Positions 8,215 through 17,080 of a stretch of 64,000 nt of DNA are shown here, piece by piece. Below the pieces are notes generated by a model. That model made no database searches and was not told where the DNA came from. It saw nothing but the letters and a program-made list of their open reading frames with translations. Source of the DNA: Acidobacteriota bacterium. GTDB taxonomy: Bacteria > Acidobacteriota > Terriglobia > Terriglobales > Acidobacteriaceae. The stretch spans positions 868,001 through 932,000 of the forward strand of contig JAJXYY010000042.1 in NCBI GenBank assembly GCA_021780315.1, in the 5' to 3' direction. The translations under genes were made by a program, and so were the position numbers. Each line of letters begins with the position of its first letter. The stretch's first letter is position 1.

Positions 8215-8310
8215 ACAGGGGGTAGGGGGTAGGGAGTAGGGGGTAGAGGACAGGGAGTAGGGAATAGGGAGTAGGGAGTAGAGGGCAAGGGCAAGGGCTA
8301 GGGCTAGGGC
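8215..8310 (+). repeat. Heptameric GGGAGTA/GGGAATA array passing into a GGGCAA/GGGCTA hexamer run
   Basis: This fills the gap between the divergent folP and dacB genes. It begins with GGGGGTA/GGGAGTA units and, from about 8281, turns into six-base units GGGCAA and GGGCTA. It leaves little room for a separate promoter for either gene, so the array may sit inside their regulatory region. Confidence 0.75.
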
Positions 8311-8354
8311 TGGTGCTTGTGATGCAGCGATGGTGGTGGTGCTAGACTGCGCGG

Positions 8355-9989
8355 ATGGTGATGCGGATGCGGGTTTTGGTGATTTTGGTGGCTTTGAGTG
8401 GGCTGGGGTGGGCGCAGGGGAGTGGTGCGGTGGGTGGGGTTGGGGTGGGAGGGGATTTGAGGAGGGTGGTGGAGGGGATTCTGGCTGAGCCTGAGGTGGT
8501 GCGGGCGCACTGGGGGATTGCGGTAGTGGGGATGGACGGCGCTCCGATCTATATGCGGAATGAGGGGCAGTATTTTGAGCCGGCGAGCAATGCGAAGTTG
8601 TTTACTACGGCGGCGGCGATGGCACTGCTGGGTGGGGAGAGACGGTTTACGACGGTGGTGGAGGCGCGGGGGACGATGGTGGGGGCGGGCCGGTTGCAGG
8701 GGGATCTGGTGCTGGTGGGGAGTGGGGATGCGAATCTGTCGGGGCGGACGGTGCCGTATGTGGAGCCGAAGGATCGTCCGCAGGTGGTGGCGGGTGCTCC
8801 GGTGGCGGCGGGGCGGGGGTTGCGGTATCTGGAGGAGATGGCGGACCGGGTGGTGGCGACGGGATTGAAGCGGGTGGAGGGTGATGTGGTGGGGGATGAC
8901 AGGGTGTTTCCGTGGGAGCCGTATGGGGAGGATTGGGCGATCGATGATGCGCTGTGGGGGTATGGTGCTCCGGTGAGCGGGCTGACGGTGAACGACAACC
9001 AGGTGAAGGTGACGGTGGCTCCGGGTGCGGTGGCGGGTGCAGCGGGGACGGTGGTGGTTGATCCGGCGATGGATTACTACGGGGTGGATGGGGCTGGGCT
9101 GGTGACGGGGGCGGTGGGGAGTGGGAACCATGTGCGGATGGATCGGGCGCTGGGGTCGAAGGTGCTGCGGGTGGATGGGGTGATTGGGGTGGATGCGGGT
9201 GCGGAGGTGGAGGAGGTGGCGATTCAGGACCCGGCGGAGTATGCGGCGATGGCGCTGAAGGCGATGCTGGAGGCGAGGGGAGTGGAGGTGACGGGACGGG
9301 CGCGGGCGGAGCACCGGGAGTTGACGGGTGGGATGGGTTTTTGGGAGGAGTCGCGGATGCCGTTGCCGAAGCTGGCGGAGACGGCGATGGCGGCGCGGAG
9401 CAAGGCTTTGACGGCGGGGAGCGGATGTCTGACGGGGTGTGGGCTACGGGTGGAGCATGTTTCGCCTACGGTGGCGGAGGATGTGGTGGTGACGAACAAG
9501 GTGAGCCAGAATCTGCATGCGGAGTTGCTGCTGCGGCAGTTGGGGAAGGCGTATGGGAGCGATGGGTCTGCGGCGCAGGGGGCGCGGGTGGTGCGGCAGT
9601 TTCTGTTGGATGCGGGGGTGGATGGGGAGGACTTTGTGTTTGTGGATGGGTCGGGGTTGAGTGGGCATGATCTGGTGACTCCGCGGGCGGTGGTGCGGTT
9701 GTTGCAGTATGCGAGCGGGCAGTCGTGGTTTGGGGCGTGGAAGGCGAGTTTGCCGGTGGGTGGGGTGGATGGTGGGTTGGAAGGGCGGTTTGCGAAGGGG
9801 CCGCTGATGGGGAAGGTGTTTGCGAAGACAGGGACGCTGGGCGAGGCGCGGGCGCTGAGTGGGTATCTGGAGTGTGGGAGCGGGCGGATGGTGATGTTTT
9901 CGATCATGGTGAATAACCACGCTCCGCATACGCGTGCGGACCGCGAGGTGATTGACCGGATCGTGGGGGCGATTGCGGCGGCGGAGTGA
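8355..9989 (+). CDS. dacB: D-alanyl-D-alanine carboxypeptidase/endopeptidase, PBP4 (DacB) family
   Basis: An S13-family penicillin-binding protein of 544 residues that trims peptidoglycan stem peptides in the periplasm. A signal peptide (residues 1-21) ends near GWAQ. The catalytic set is complete: SxxK as SNAK (Ser78, Lys81), SxN as SQN (Ser384-Asn386), and KTG at Lys491 in FAKTGTLGEA. The long gap between SxxK and SxN holds the extra PBP4 domains. Codons are extremely rich in GGG, GTG and GCG. It lies alone, divergent from folP. Confidence 0.92.
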   Translation: MVMRMRVLVILVALSGLGWAQGSGAVGGVGVGGDLRRVVEGILAEPEVVRAHWGIAVVGMDGAPIYMRNEGQYFEPASNAKLFTTAAAMALLGGERRFTTVVEARGTMVGAGRLQGDLVLVGSGDANLSGRTVPYVEPKDRPQVVAGAPVAAGRGLRYLEEMADRVVATGLKRVEGDVVGDDRVFPWEPYGEDWAIDDALWGYGAPVSGLTVNDNQVKVTVAPGAVAGAAGTVVVDPAMDYYGVDGAGLVTGAVGSGNHVRMDRALGSKVLRVDGVIGVDAGAEVEEVAIQDPAEYAAMALKAMLEARGVEVTGRARAEHRELTGGMGFWEESRMPLPKLAETAMAARSKALTAGSGCLTGCGLRVEHVSPTVAEDVVVTNKVSQNLHAELLLRQLGKAYGSDGSAAQGARVVRQFLLDAGVDGEDFVFVDGSGLSGHDLVTPRAVVRLLQYASGQSWFGAWKASLPVGGVDGGLEGRFAKGPLMGKVFAKTGTLGEARALSGYLECGSGRMVMFSIMVNNHAPHTRADREVIDRIVGAIAAAE

Positions 9990-10019
9990 GGGCGGTGTTG
10001 GGGGTGCCCCATGCCTCCT

Positions 10020-10343
10020 TGTTCAGTCTTGGGACATTCTTTCCATATTGTCTCGGGACATCTTGTACACTACTGCGCTCGCGTAGCGAGTGCCGATGCG
10101 GTGTGTGGTGGCGGCGAGTCGGCGTGAGAAGCCGCTGGGCTCCTTGTGTGTCGAGTTTGGCATCTCTCGGACGACTGGAGCGTTGTGGATCAGGCGCTAC
10201 CTTGAAGCTGGGTTGGTCGGGCATCACCGAGCCCGCGACGCTACAACCCCAACCCGCCGTCATGGGGGTATCCGCGCGGAGCCTGGATCGAAACGCCCAT
10301 TATTAAGACAAAACAAATCGAAAGGATGTCCCGAGACTGAACA
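10020..10343 (+). mobile_element. IS481-like insertion remnant with 23-bp terminal inverted repeats
   Basis: The ends TGTTCAGTCTTGGGACAT (from 10020) and, on the other strand, TGTTCAGTCTCGGGACAT (ending at 10343) form 23-bp inverted repeats with two mismatches. The TGT start is common in IS481 elements. Only 324 bases remain, about a third of a full element, so it is internally deleted. It splits a palindromic repeat, and the flanks share only CTC, so no clean target duplication is left. Confidence 0.7.
10090..10245 (+). pseudogene. Transposase N-terminal helix-turn-helix fragment
   Basis: The frame encodes a helix-turn-helix around REKPLGSLCVEFGISRTTG followed by RRYLEAGLVG, closely resembling the N-terminus of IS481-type transposases. 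The DDE catalytic domain is missing. After about residue 50 the frame runs into non-transposase sequence and leaves the element. It is a relic that cannot encode an active transposase. Confidence 0.65.
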
Positions 10344-10383
10344 CTCAGGGGCGAGACATGGGGCACCCGAAGATTTCGTGGGG

Positions 10384-11451
10384 TTAGGGGTTAGGGGTGG
10401 TCAGGGTTGCGTTGCGGATGGTGGGGAAGGCGTTGGGGTAGGTTTTCTGGATGAAGGTGGTCATCTGTTCGCGGACGAGGCAGCGGAGGTCGAAGTTTTC
10501 GCTGGCGTTGCGGGAGCTGACGAGGCAGCGAAGTTCCATGGAGCGGTCGGTGAGGTTGGTGACCTGGAGTCCGCAGACTTTCTGGTCCCAGAGGGACGAG
10601 GCGTGGACGATGGAGTTGAGTTGCTGGCGGAGGGCTTCTACGGGGATGGAGTAGTCGACGTAGAGGAAGGCGGTGCCCATGATGTCGGCGGACTCGCGGG
10701 TCCAGTTCTGGAAGGAGTTTTCGATGAAGTAGGAGAGTGGGACGATGAGTCTGCGGAGGTCCCAGATGCGGACGACGACGTAGGCGGAGTTGATCTCTTC
10801 GATGCGTCCCCACTCGCCCTGGACGACGACGACGTCGTCGATGCGGATGGGTTCGGTGAAGGCGATCTGGAGACCGGCGAGGAAGTTGGAGGCGGTGGAT
10901 TTGGCGGCGGTGGCGAGGATGAGGGAGGCGATTCCGGCGGAAGCGAGGAGTCCGGAGCCGTAGTGCCAGATGCGTGGGTCGTTGAAGGTCCAGAGGAGTG
11001 CGCCGATGTCGACGACGACGATGAAGGTGATGGCCATGCGGCGGAAGAGCTGGAACTGGGTGTGGACGCGGCGGGCCTGGATGTTGTCTTTGGCGTGGAG
11101 GTCGTAGCGGCGGAGGGTGATGGACTGGAGGACGTAGATGCAGCCGATGGCGAACCAACCGAGGGCGGCGACGGTGGCCATGATGAAGGCCTGGCGGAGG
11201 ATGTCTTCGTACTTGTCGGTGAGGCCGGGGATGAGGGGTAAGGCTGCGAGGAGGCAGGTGAGGAAGAAGATGGCGCGGGCGGGGGCACCGAGGTATCGCT
11301 GGAGTCCCCAGCCGAAGGTGGCGCTGCGCTCTTCTTTGCGGCGGAGGACGCGGAAGAGGAGGTAGTGGACGAAGTTGGCGACCACCAGTGCAGCGCAGAA
11401 GATGAAGATGACAAAGAACCAGGGATGGCGGTGATGGAAGAGGTCGAGCAT
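10384..11451 (-). CDS. Mechanosensitive ion channel, MscS family
   Basis: The 355-residue protein has four or five membrane helices. The last is a glycine/alanine-rich pore helix around YGSGLLASAGIASLILATAA. Next comes the MscS beta domain, starting at FLAGLQIAFTEPIRIDDVVVV and including the EEINSAYVVVRIWDLRRLIVP region, then a C-terminal alpha/beta part. Such channels open on membrane tension and release solutes during osmotic downshock. It is larger than E. coli MscS (286) and resembles the YnaI/plant-MSL-like group. It is in line with, and about 33 bases downstream of, the hydrolase gene on the same strand, so co-transcription is possible. Confidence 0.87.
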   Translation of the reverse strand: MLDLFHHRHPWFFVIFIFCAALVVANFVHYLLFRVLRRKEERSATFGWGLQRYLGAPARAIFFLTCLLAALPLIPGLTDKYEDILRQAFIMATVAALGWFAIGCIYVLQSITLRRYDLHAKDNIQARRVHTQFQLFRRMAITFIVVVDIGALLWTFNDPRIWHYGSGLLASAGIASLILATAAKSTASNFLAGLQIAFTEPIRIDDVVVVQGEWGRIEEINSAYVVVRIWDLRRLIVPLSYFIENSFQNWTRESADIMGTAFLYVDYSIPVEALRQQLNSIVHASSLWDQKVCGLQVTNLTDRSMELRCLVSSRNASENFDLRCLVREQMTTFIQKTYPNAFPTIRNATLTTPNP

Positions 11452-11484
11452 AGTTGGTTTGGATGCGGGAAGCTGGGGCAGGGC

Positions 11485-12390
11485 TTACTTGTTGAGGGTG
11501 GCGAGGAAGTTGAGGATGGCCTGCTGGAGGGCGATGCGGTGGTCGGAGTAGGAGTGGTCGGTGGGGAGGTGGAGGGAGGTGGTGTGGGGGGCGGCAGATG
11601 GGGGGAGTGCTGCCAGGAAGGCTTGGTTGGAGGCGGTGAGGCCGTCGTCGGAGGTGACGACGAGGAGTGGTCGGGAGGCGAGCGGAGGTGCGAGGGCGGG
11701 GACGTTCCAAGTGTCGGCGTTGGTGACGACCTCCTGGGCGAGGGACTGGGGGGTGCAGCCAGCGAGGGGGGCGATGCCTTCGGCGGCGAAGCTGCGGGCG
11801 ATGGCGGGGATGGCGTGGGTGCGCTGGGCGGGGGGCAGGGCTTCGAGGGAGTCTACGGCCATGTCGGCTGCGGAGATGAGGGCGACGGCCTGGATGGCGG
11901 AGTCGTGGGCGCCGACGTAACGAGCGAGGAAGCCGCCCATGGAGTGTCCAATGAGGATGAGGTGGGCGGGGTCGATGTGGAGGCGGGTGGCGTTGGCGGG
12001 GTCGCGGAGGTAGGCGATGGCGGCGTGGGTGTCTTCGATGGCGTGGGTGAAGGAGAAGTCGCCGGGGGAGCCCCAGGAGCCGCGGTAGTCGAAGAAGAGG
12101 ACGTTATAGCCAGCGCGGCGGAGGGTTTGGGCGAGGTCGAGGTTGCGCTCGTTGCCGGGGAAGCCGTGAAGCAGGAGGACGGTGGGGTGGGGGGTGGAGC
12201 CAGCGGCGGTGTAGACGAGGGCGTTGAGCAGAGCGCCGTGGCTGGGGAGTTGGAAGGTTTCGATGGCTGCGGGAGCGGTCTTGTCGGGGGCGGGATCGGT
12301 GGTGATGGCGGGGTTGAGGGTGGATTGGGCGTGCAGGGTGCATGATGCAGCGAGGATGAGGGTGGTGGCGAGGAGTTTGCGGAGGGGCAT
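11485..12390 (-). CDS. Exported alpha/beta hydrolase
   Basis: A signal peptide (residues 1-21, ending LHAQ) precedes a 280-residue alpha/beta hydrolase domain. The oxyanion-hole motif is LLLHGFPGNERN, the nucleophile elbow is GHSMGG, the likely acid is in VVTSDDGLT and the likely histidine is in LPTDHSYSDHR. This set fits the S9/dienelactone-hydrolase-like group of esterases and peptidases. The substrate is unknown. It probably acts in the periplasm. The MscS gene follows on the same strand. Confidence 0.85.
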   Translation of the reverse strand: MPLRKLLATTLILAASCTLHAQSTLNPAITTDPAPDKTAPAAIETFQLPSHGALLNALVYTAAGSTPHPTVLLLHGFPGNERNLDLAQTLRRAGYNVLFFDYRGSWGSPGDFSFTHAIEDTHAAIAYLRDPANATRLHIDPAHLILIGHSMGGFLARYVGAHDSAIQAVALISAADMAVDSLEALPPAQRTHAIPAIARSFAAEGIAPLAGCTPQSLAQEVVTNADTWNVPALAPPLASRPLLVVTSDDGLTASNQAFLAALPPSAAPHTTSLHLPTDHSYSDHRIALQQAILNFLATLNK

Positions 12391-12549
12391 GGTGGGATTG
12401 TAGGGGAGATTGGGGGTGGGAGACAGAAAGAAAGACAGCGTGGCAGGAAGGATTGGATGGCGGGGTGGGTTGGGATATTCCGCCTAGAATGGTGGTCTGC
12501 ACTTTGCGCGGTATTGATGCGTTGGTGTGGCGGATGGAGGGTTAGGGAG

Positions 12550-14007
12550 ATGGCGGAGGAGAAGGGATTGGATCGACGGGCTTTTTTGACGCGGAGCGTG
12601 GCTGCGGGGATGGCGCTGGGGATGGGTGCGACGGCGGAGGCGGAGGCGGTGTCAACCGGCGCAGGTAAAGCTGTGCGGCCGAATGTGATTGTGTATATTG
12701 CGGACCAGTTTCGTGCGGACTTTATTGGGGCGAATGGGCAGAACTACACGACACGCACGCCGAACCTGGATGCGATGGCGGCGCGGGGGACGAACTATAC
12801 GGGGGCGATTTGCAATCAGCCGGTGTGCTCGCCGTCGCGGTCGGTGCTGATGACGGGGCGGTATGCGACGGAGACGGGGGTGTGGCATAACGGGACGCAT
12901 ATGGATCTGGCGCTGCCGACGCTGGCGGGAGAGTTTCGCAAGGCGGGGTATACGGCGAACCTGATTGGGAAGTGGCATCTGGCTCCGTCGAGTGAGGCGG
13001 AGGGCGGGGGACGCGGGTATGTGAAGCCGGAGTTTCGCGGGGGCTTTCTGGACCTGTGGGAGGGAGCGAACGAGTTTGAGTGGACGACGCATCCGTATGA
13101 GGGGACGATCTACGACGGGGATGGGAAGGAGATCACGTTCAAGGACGAGTTTCGGGTGGACTTTGTGACGGACCGGGCGGAGCGGTTTTTGCGGGAGAAG
13201 CATGAGAAGCCGTTTCTGCTGTACATCTCGCAACTGGAGCCGCACTTCCAGAATGACGAGAAGCGGTTTGTGGGGCCGAAGGGGTCGGCGGAGCGATTTG
13301 CGGACCCGTGTGTGCCGAACGATCTGCGGCCGCTGCCGGGGAACTGGCAGTCGCAGTTGCCGGACTACTACGGGTGCGTGGAGGCGATCGACAAGTCGGT
13401 GGGCCGGGTGATGCAGATACTGGAGGAGCAAGGGTTGGCGGAGAACACGATTGTGGTGTTCACGAGCGACCATGGGTGCCACTTTATGACGCGGAACGAG
13501 GAGTACAAGCGGAGTCCGCATAATGCTTCGATCCGGGTGCCGCTGATTGTGCAGGGTCCGGGGTTCAACCATGCGGCGGCGCTGCCTGAGATTGTGGGGA
13601 ACATCAACGTGATGCCGACGCTGCTGGAGGCTGCGGGGATTGCGGTGCCAGCGAGCGTGAAGGGGAAGAGCTTTCTGGGGTTGGCGACGGAGGCGAAGGC
13701 GAGGAAGGCGTGGCCGAATAAGGAGTTGGTGCAGATCAGCGAGTCGATGACGGCGCGGGCGCTGCGGACGAAGGATTGGACGTATTGCGTGATTGATGCG
13801 GCGGGTCGGCGGTCGGAGAAGTTCTCGGACAAGTATGTGGAGTATCAGATGTACAGCCAGGGGTCGGACCCTTTTGAGCAGGTGAATCTGGCGGGGCGGA
13901 AGGAGTTTCGTGCGAAGGCTGGGGAGCTGCGGACGGAGCTGCAGGAGATGATGGCGGCGGCGGGGGAGCCGGTGGCGGAGATTGTGCCGGTGAAGCACTA
14001 TCCGTGA
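12550..14007 (+). CDS. Tat-exported sulfatase
   Basis: A type I sulfatase of 485 residues. The N-terminus carries the twin-arginine motif DRRAFLTRS followed by a weak hydrophobic stretch, so folded export by Tat is likely. The active-site signature is CSPSRSVLMTGRY; Cys93 would be converted to formylglycine. Metal ligands lie in IVYIADQFRAD and FTSDHGCH. The start at 12550 is chosen because GGAGG lies 9 bases upstream and the Tat motif follows. The substrate is probably a sulfated carbohydrate or arylsulfate; no sulfatase-modifying enzyme is in the window. Confidence 0.9.
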   Translation: MAEEKGLDRRAFLTRSVAAGMALGMGATAEAEAVSTGAGKAVRPNVIVYIADQFRADFIGANGQNYTTRTPNLDAMAARGTNYTGAICNQPVCSPSRSVLMTGRYATETGVWHNGTHMDLALPTLAGEFRKAGYTANLIGKWHLAPSSEAEGGGRGYVKPEFRGGFLDLWEGANEFEWTTHPYEGTIYDGDGKEITFKDEFRVDFVTDRAERFLREKHEKPFLLYISQLEPHFQNDEKRFVGPKGSAERFADPCVPNDLRPLPGNWQSQLPDYYGCVEAIDKSVGRVMQILEEQGLAENTIVVFTSDHGCHFMTRNEEYKRSPHNASIRVPLIVQGPGFNHAAALPEIVGNINVMPTLLEAAGIAVPASVKGKSFLGLATEAKARKAWPNKELVQISESMTARALRTKDWTYCVIDAAGRRSEKFSDKYVEYQMYSQGSDPFEQVNLAGRKEFRAKAGELRTELQEMMAAAGEPVAEIVPVKHYP

Positions 14008-14017
14008 TGGGGTGGGG

Positions 14018-14770
14018 TTAGAGGGCGGTGTAGCCTCCGTCGATGACGAGTTCGGAGCCGGTGATGTAGGAGGCCTCGTCGGAGGCGAGGAAGAGGACGG
14101 CGAAGGCGACTTCTTCGGGGCGGCCTTCGCGCTTGAGGCAGCAGGCGGCGGCGACGGCTTGACGAGCCTGTGGGGAGAGGGCGTCGACCATGGGGGTGGC
14201 GATGATGCCGGGATGGACGGAGTTGACGCGGATGTTGGCTGGGGCGAGTTCTGCGGCGGCGGCCTTGGAGAGGATGCGGATGGCTCCCTTGGTGCCGTGA
14301 TAGGCGGTGGAGCCGGGGGAGCCGATGATGCCGAAGATGGACGAGATGTTGACGATGGAGCCGGAGCCGGTGCGGCGGAGAGCGGGAGCGGCGGATTTGA
14401 TGCCGAGCCAGACACCTTTTTGATTGATGTCGACGATGCGCTGCCACTCGTCTTCCGAGGTGTTTTCGATGCCGGCGGCGCTGTAGATGCCAGCGTTGTT
14501 GACGAGGATGTGGAGGTGTCCGAAGGTTTGTTCGGCTGCGGCGACGGCGTTGTGCCATTCGGCTGCTTTGGTGACATCGAGATGGACGTAGTGGGCGCGG
14601 CCGGGGAAGGTGTGATTGAGTTCGTCGGCGAGGCGGCGGCCCTCCTGGTCGAGGACGTCGGCGAGGAAGACGCTGGCACCTTCGCTGGCAAAGAGGCGGG
14701 CTTCGGCAGCGCCCATTCCGCGCGCGGCACCGGTGATGATGGCGACTTTTCCGTTGAGTCTGTTGGGCAT
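14018..14770 (-). CDS. Short-chain dehydrogenase/reductase
   Basis: A classical SDR of 250 residues. The NAD(P)-binding glycine motif is TGAARGMG, the structural NNAG is present, the catalytic serine lies in SIVNISSIFG, and the catalytic pair is YHGTKG (YxxxK). The C-terminal SELVIDGGYTAL is typical of the FabG/glucose-dehydrogenase-like group. An aspartate (LADV) at the end of the second strand suggests NAD rather than NADP. Its stop lies about 10 bases from the convergent sulfatase stop. The substrate is unknown. Confidence 0.88.
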   Translation of the reverse strand: MPNRLNGKVAIITGAARGMGAAEARLFASEGASVFLADVLDQEGRRLADELNHTFPGRAHYVHLDVTKAAEWHNAVAAAEQTFGHLHILVNNAGIYSAAGIENTSEDEWQRIVDINQKGVWLGIKSAAPALRRTGSGSIVNISSIFGIIGSPGSTAYHGTKGAIRILSKAAAAELAPANIRVNSVHPGIIATPMVDALSPQARQAVAAACCLKREGRPEEVAFAVLFLASDEASYITGSELVIDGGYTAL

Positions 14771-14889
14771 GGCAGCCTCCTGCTGAGAGAGTGGTTCGGC
14801 TACAGGTTAGACGGATGTGTGGCCATTGGTTGTGCGCGGGATCACATTGATAGAGTGGGTGGCGAAATGGCCAGTAAAATAGAGAAGAT

Positions 14890-16998
14890 ATGGCTTTTAC
14901 GGAAGAGTTCGATGTAGTGGTGGTGGGGGCTGGTCATGCCGGGTGCGAGGCGGCGATGGCGGCGGCGCGGATGGGGCTGCGGACGGCGATCTTTACGCTT
15001 AATCTGGATTTGATTGCGCAGATGAGCTGTAACCCGGCGATTGGGGGGATTGCGAAGGGGCACCTGGTGCGGGAGGTGGATGCGCTGGGTGGGGTGATGG
15101 GGGAGGTGGCGGATGCTTGCGGGATACAGTTTCGGCTGCTGAATACGAGCCGGGGACCGGCGGTGTGGAGTCCGCGGGCGCAGTGCGACAAGGCGCTGTA
15201 CCGGGTAAAGATGCGGGAGGTGTTGGAGGGGCAGGCGAATCTGTTCATCAAGCAGGCGGAGGTGGTGGATCTGCTGGTGGAGGAGAGGCAGGGAGTAGAG
15301 GGCGGTGGTGGGTTGGATGAGACCCATGCCACAGAGGCGAGACATGGGGCACCCGGCGAGTCCGCGCGTGTGCGGGGGTTGAAGTTGCGGGATGGGCGGG
15401 TGATTGTTGCGGGGGCGACGATTGTTACGACGGGGACGTTTTTGAATGGGTTGATCCACTGTGGGGAGGAGCAGTACACGGCTGGGCGGAGTGGGGAGCC
15501 GGCAAGTGTGCTGTTGGGCGAGGCACTGAAGCGGTTGGGGCTGCGGGAGTGCCGGTTGAAGACGGGGACTCCGCCGCGGCTGGATGGGCGGACGATCGAT
15601 TGGACGAAGTTTGAGGAGCAGCCGGGGGATGTGGACCCGACGCCGTTTAGTTTTCGGTCTTTGAAGGTGGGTGGGGGGAGTGAATTTGTAACTGGATTTG
15701 TTCCGGCGCTGCGGCAGATCCAATGTCATATTGCGCATACGACGCCGGAGACGCTGCGGCTGATTCGGGAGAATGTGCATCGTTCGCCGATGTACTCGGG
15801 GCAGATTGAGGCGGTGGGGCCGCGGTATTGTCCTTCGATTGAGGACAAGATTGTGCGGTTTCCGGAGAAGACGCGGCACCAGTTTTTTCTAGAGCCGGAG
15901 GGGCTAAATACGCATGAGGTGTACATCAACGGGATGAGCACGAGCCTGCCGATGGAGGTGCAGGCGGCGATGGTGCGGTCGATTCCAGGGCTGGAGAGTG
16001 CGGAGATGCTGCGGCCGGGGTATGCGATTGAGTATGACGCGATCGATCCGACGGAGCTGGACCGGACGCTGCGCGTGAAGAAGTTTGAGGGGCTGTATCT
16101 GGCGGGGCAGATCAACGGGACGAGCGGGTATGAAGAGGCGGCTTGCCAGGGGCTGATGGCGGGGATCAATGCGGCGCTGGCGGTGCGGGGTGAGGGTGGA
16201 TTTACGCTGGACCGGACGGAGGCTTATACGGGGATTCTGATTGATGATTTGATCAGCAAGGGGACGGATGAGCCTTACCGGATGTTTACTTCGCGGGCGG
16301 AGTATCGGCTGCATTTGCGGATTGATAATGCGGACCGGAGGCTGACTCCGCATGGGCGGCGGCTGGGGTTGATTGATGATGCGGGGTGGGCGGCTTATGA
16401 AGAGAAGCAGGCGCGGGCGGCGGCGTTTGTGCGGTTGCTGGAGACGGCGCGGGTGCGGCTGGAGGAGTTGCCGGAGGAGCTTCGGGAGCGATTGGATGGG
16501 GATGCGGAGTATGTGACGGGGACTACGTTTGCGCAGTTTTTGAAGCGGCCGGAGGTGGCGGTGGAGCAGATGGCTCCGTTGCTGCGGGAGCGGATGGCGG
16601 GGGCTGGGTTGGAGGTTTGGGCGGCGGCGATGGAAGGGGGTGGCGTGGGAACCCATGTCTCAGAAGCGAGACATGGGGCACCCGAGGTGATGGCGGGGAG
16701 GCTGCCGGCGTGGGTGCGGAATGAGATGAAGACGGTGGAGACGGAGATCAAGTACTCGGGGTATATGGACCAGCAGCGGCGGTCGATGGAGAAGATGCGG
16801 AAGGCGGAGAAGCGGGTGATTCCGGAGTGGTTCGATTATGCGGCGGTGAGTGGGCTGAGCCGGGAGATGCAGCAGACGCTGGAGCGGGTGAGGCCGCGGA
16901 CGCTAGGGCAGGCGAGCGGGATTGCGGGGGTAACTCCGGCGGCGGTGAGCCTGGTGCATGTGTATATCGAGATTCAGGGGCGGAAGCGAATCGCGTGA
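14890..16998 (+). CDS. mnmG: tRNA uridine-5-carboxymethylaminomethyl synthesis enzyme MnmG (GidA)
   Basis: MnmG, with MnmE, modifies the wobble uridine of certain tRNAs using FAD. The 702-residue product is longer than the usual 620-650. Family marks are the FAD loop [43 protein letters not shown] [46 protein letters not shown] and the closing [16 protein letters not shown]. Compared with E. coli MnmG there are two extra segments, near residues 133-158 and 575-600. Both contain the peptide EARHGAP and both are encoded by copies of a palindromic DNA repeat found between genes elsewhere. The frame stays open through both, so the protein may be functional. Confidence 0.94.
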   Translation: MAFTEEFDVVVVGAGHAGCEAAMAAARMGLRTAIFTLNLDLIAQMSCNPAIGGIAKGHLVREVDALGGVMGEVADACGIQFRLLNTSRGPAVWSPRAQCDKALYRVKMREVLEGQANLFIKQAEVVDLLVEERQGVEGGGGLDETHATEARHGAPGESARVRGLKLRDGRVIVAGATIVTTGTFLNGLIHCGEEQYTAGRSGEPASVLLGEALKRLGLRECRLKTGTPPRLDGRTIDWTKFEEQPGDVDPTPFSFRSLKVGGGSEFVTGFVPALRQIQCHIAHTTPETLRLIRENVHRSPMYSGQIEAVGPRYCPSIEDKIVRFPEKTRHQFFLEPEGLNTHEVYINGMSTSLPMEVQAAMVRSIPGLESAEMLRPGYAIEYDAIDPTELDRTLRVKKFEGLYLAGQINGTSGYEEAACQGLMAGINAALAVRGEGGFTLDRTEAYTGILIDDLISKGTDEPYRMFTSRAEYRLHLRIDNADRRLTPHGRRLGLIDDAGWAAYEEKQARAAAFVRLLETARVRLEELPEELRERLDGDAEYVTGTTFAQFLKRPEVAVEQMAPLLRERMAGAGLEVWAAAMEGGGVGTHVSEARHGAPEVMAGRLPAWVRNEMKTVETEIKYSGYMDQQRRSMEKMRKAEKRVIPEWFDYAAVSGLSREMQQTLERVRPRTLGQASGIAGVTPAAVSLVHVYIEIQGRKRIA
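15321..15355 (+). repeat. Palindromic repeat lying in frame inside mnmG (copy 1)
   Basis: The DNA reads GACCCATGCC, a short loop, then GAGACATGGGGCACCC. The left arm is eroded, so the stem is imperfect, but the right arm is identical to that of the intergenic copy at 10353-10368. It is read as [11 protein letters not shown]. Just upstream (about 15288-15302) is a short piece of the GGGAGTA heptamer repeat, so two repeat types lie together in this extra segment. Confidence 0.75.
16652..16684 (+). repeat. Palindromic repeat lying in frame inside mnmG (copy 2)
   Basis: CCCATGTCTC (16652-16661) and GAGACATGGG (16668-16677) form a perfect 10-bp stem with a 6-base loop. The copy continues to the family 12-mer ATGGGGCACCCG (16673-16684). 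It is read as [11 protein letters not shown], nearly the same peptide as copy 1. Confidence 0.8.
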
Positions 16999-17080
16999 TG
17001 TGCGCGGGATGAACAGAGATGTAACGGCCGGGGCTGGGACGGCATCGAATGGGGTGTGGCTGGCGTAGTCTGCGTAGAGG

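Larger units (their letters stand above)
10002..10368. repeat. Palindromic repeat (ATGGGGCACCCG family) interrupted by an IS remnant
   Basis: The left arm GGGTGCCCCATGCCTC (10002-10017) and right arm GAGACATGGGGCACCC (10353-10368) are inverted copies with one mismatch. The 10020-10343 insertion separates them. Without it they would form a hairpin like those inside mnmG. The right arm carries the family 12-mer ATGGGGCACCCG. Confidence 0.75.

Noticed and set aside
10090..11241. A 383-residue frame beginning with a helix-turn-helix
   Set aside because: Only the first 45 or so residues are transposase-like; the rest is antisense to the MscS gene.
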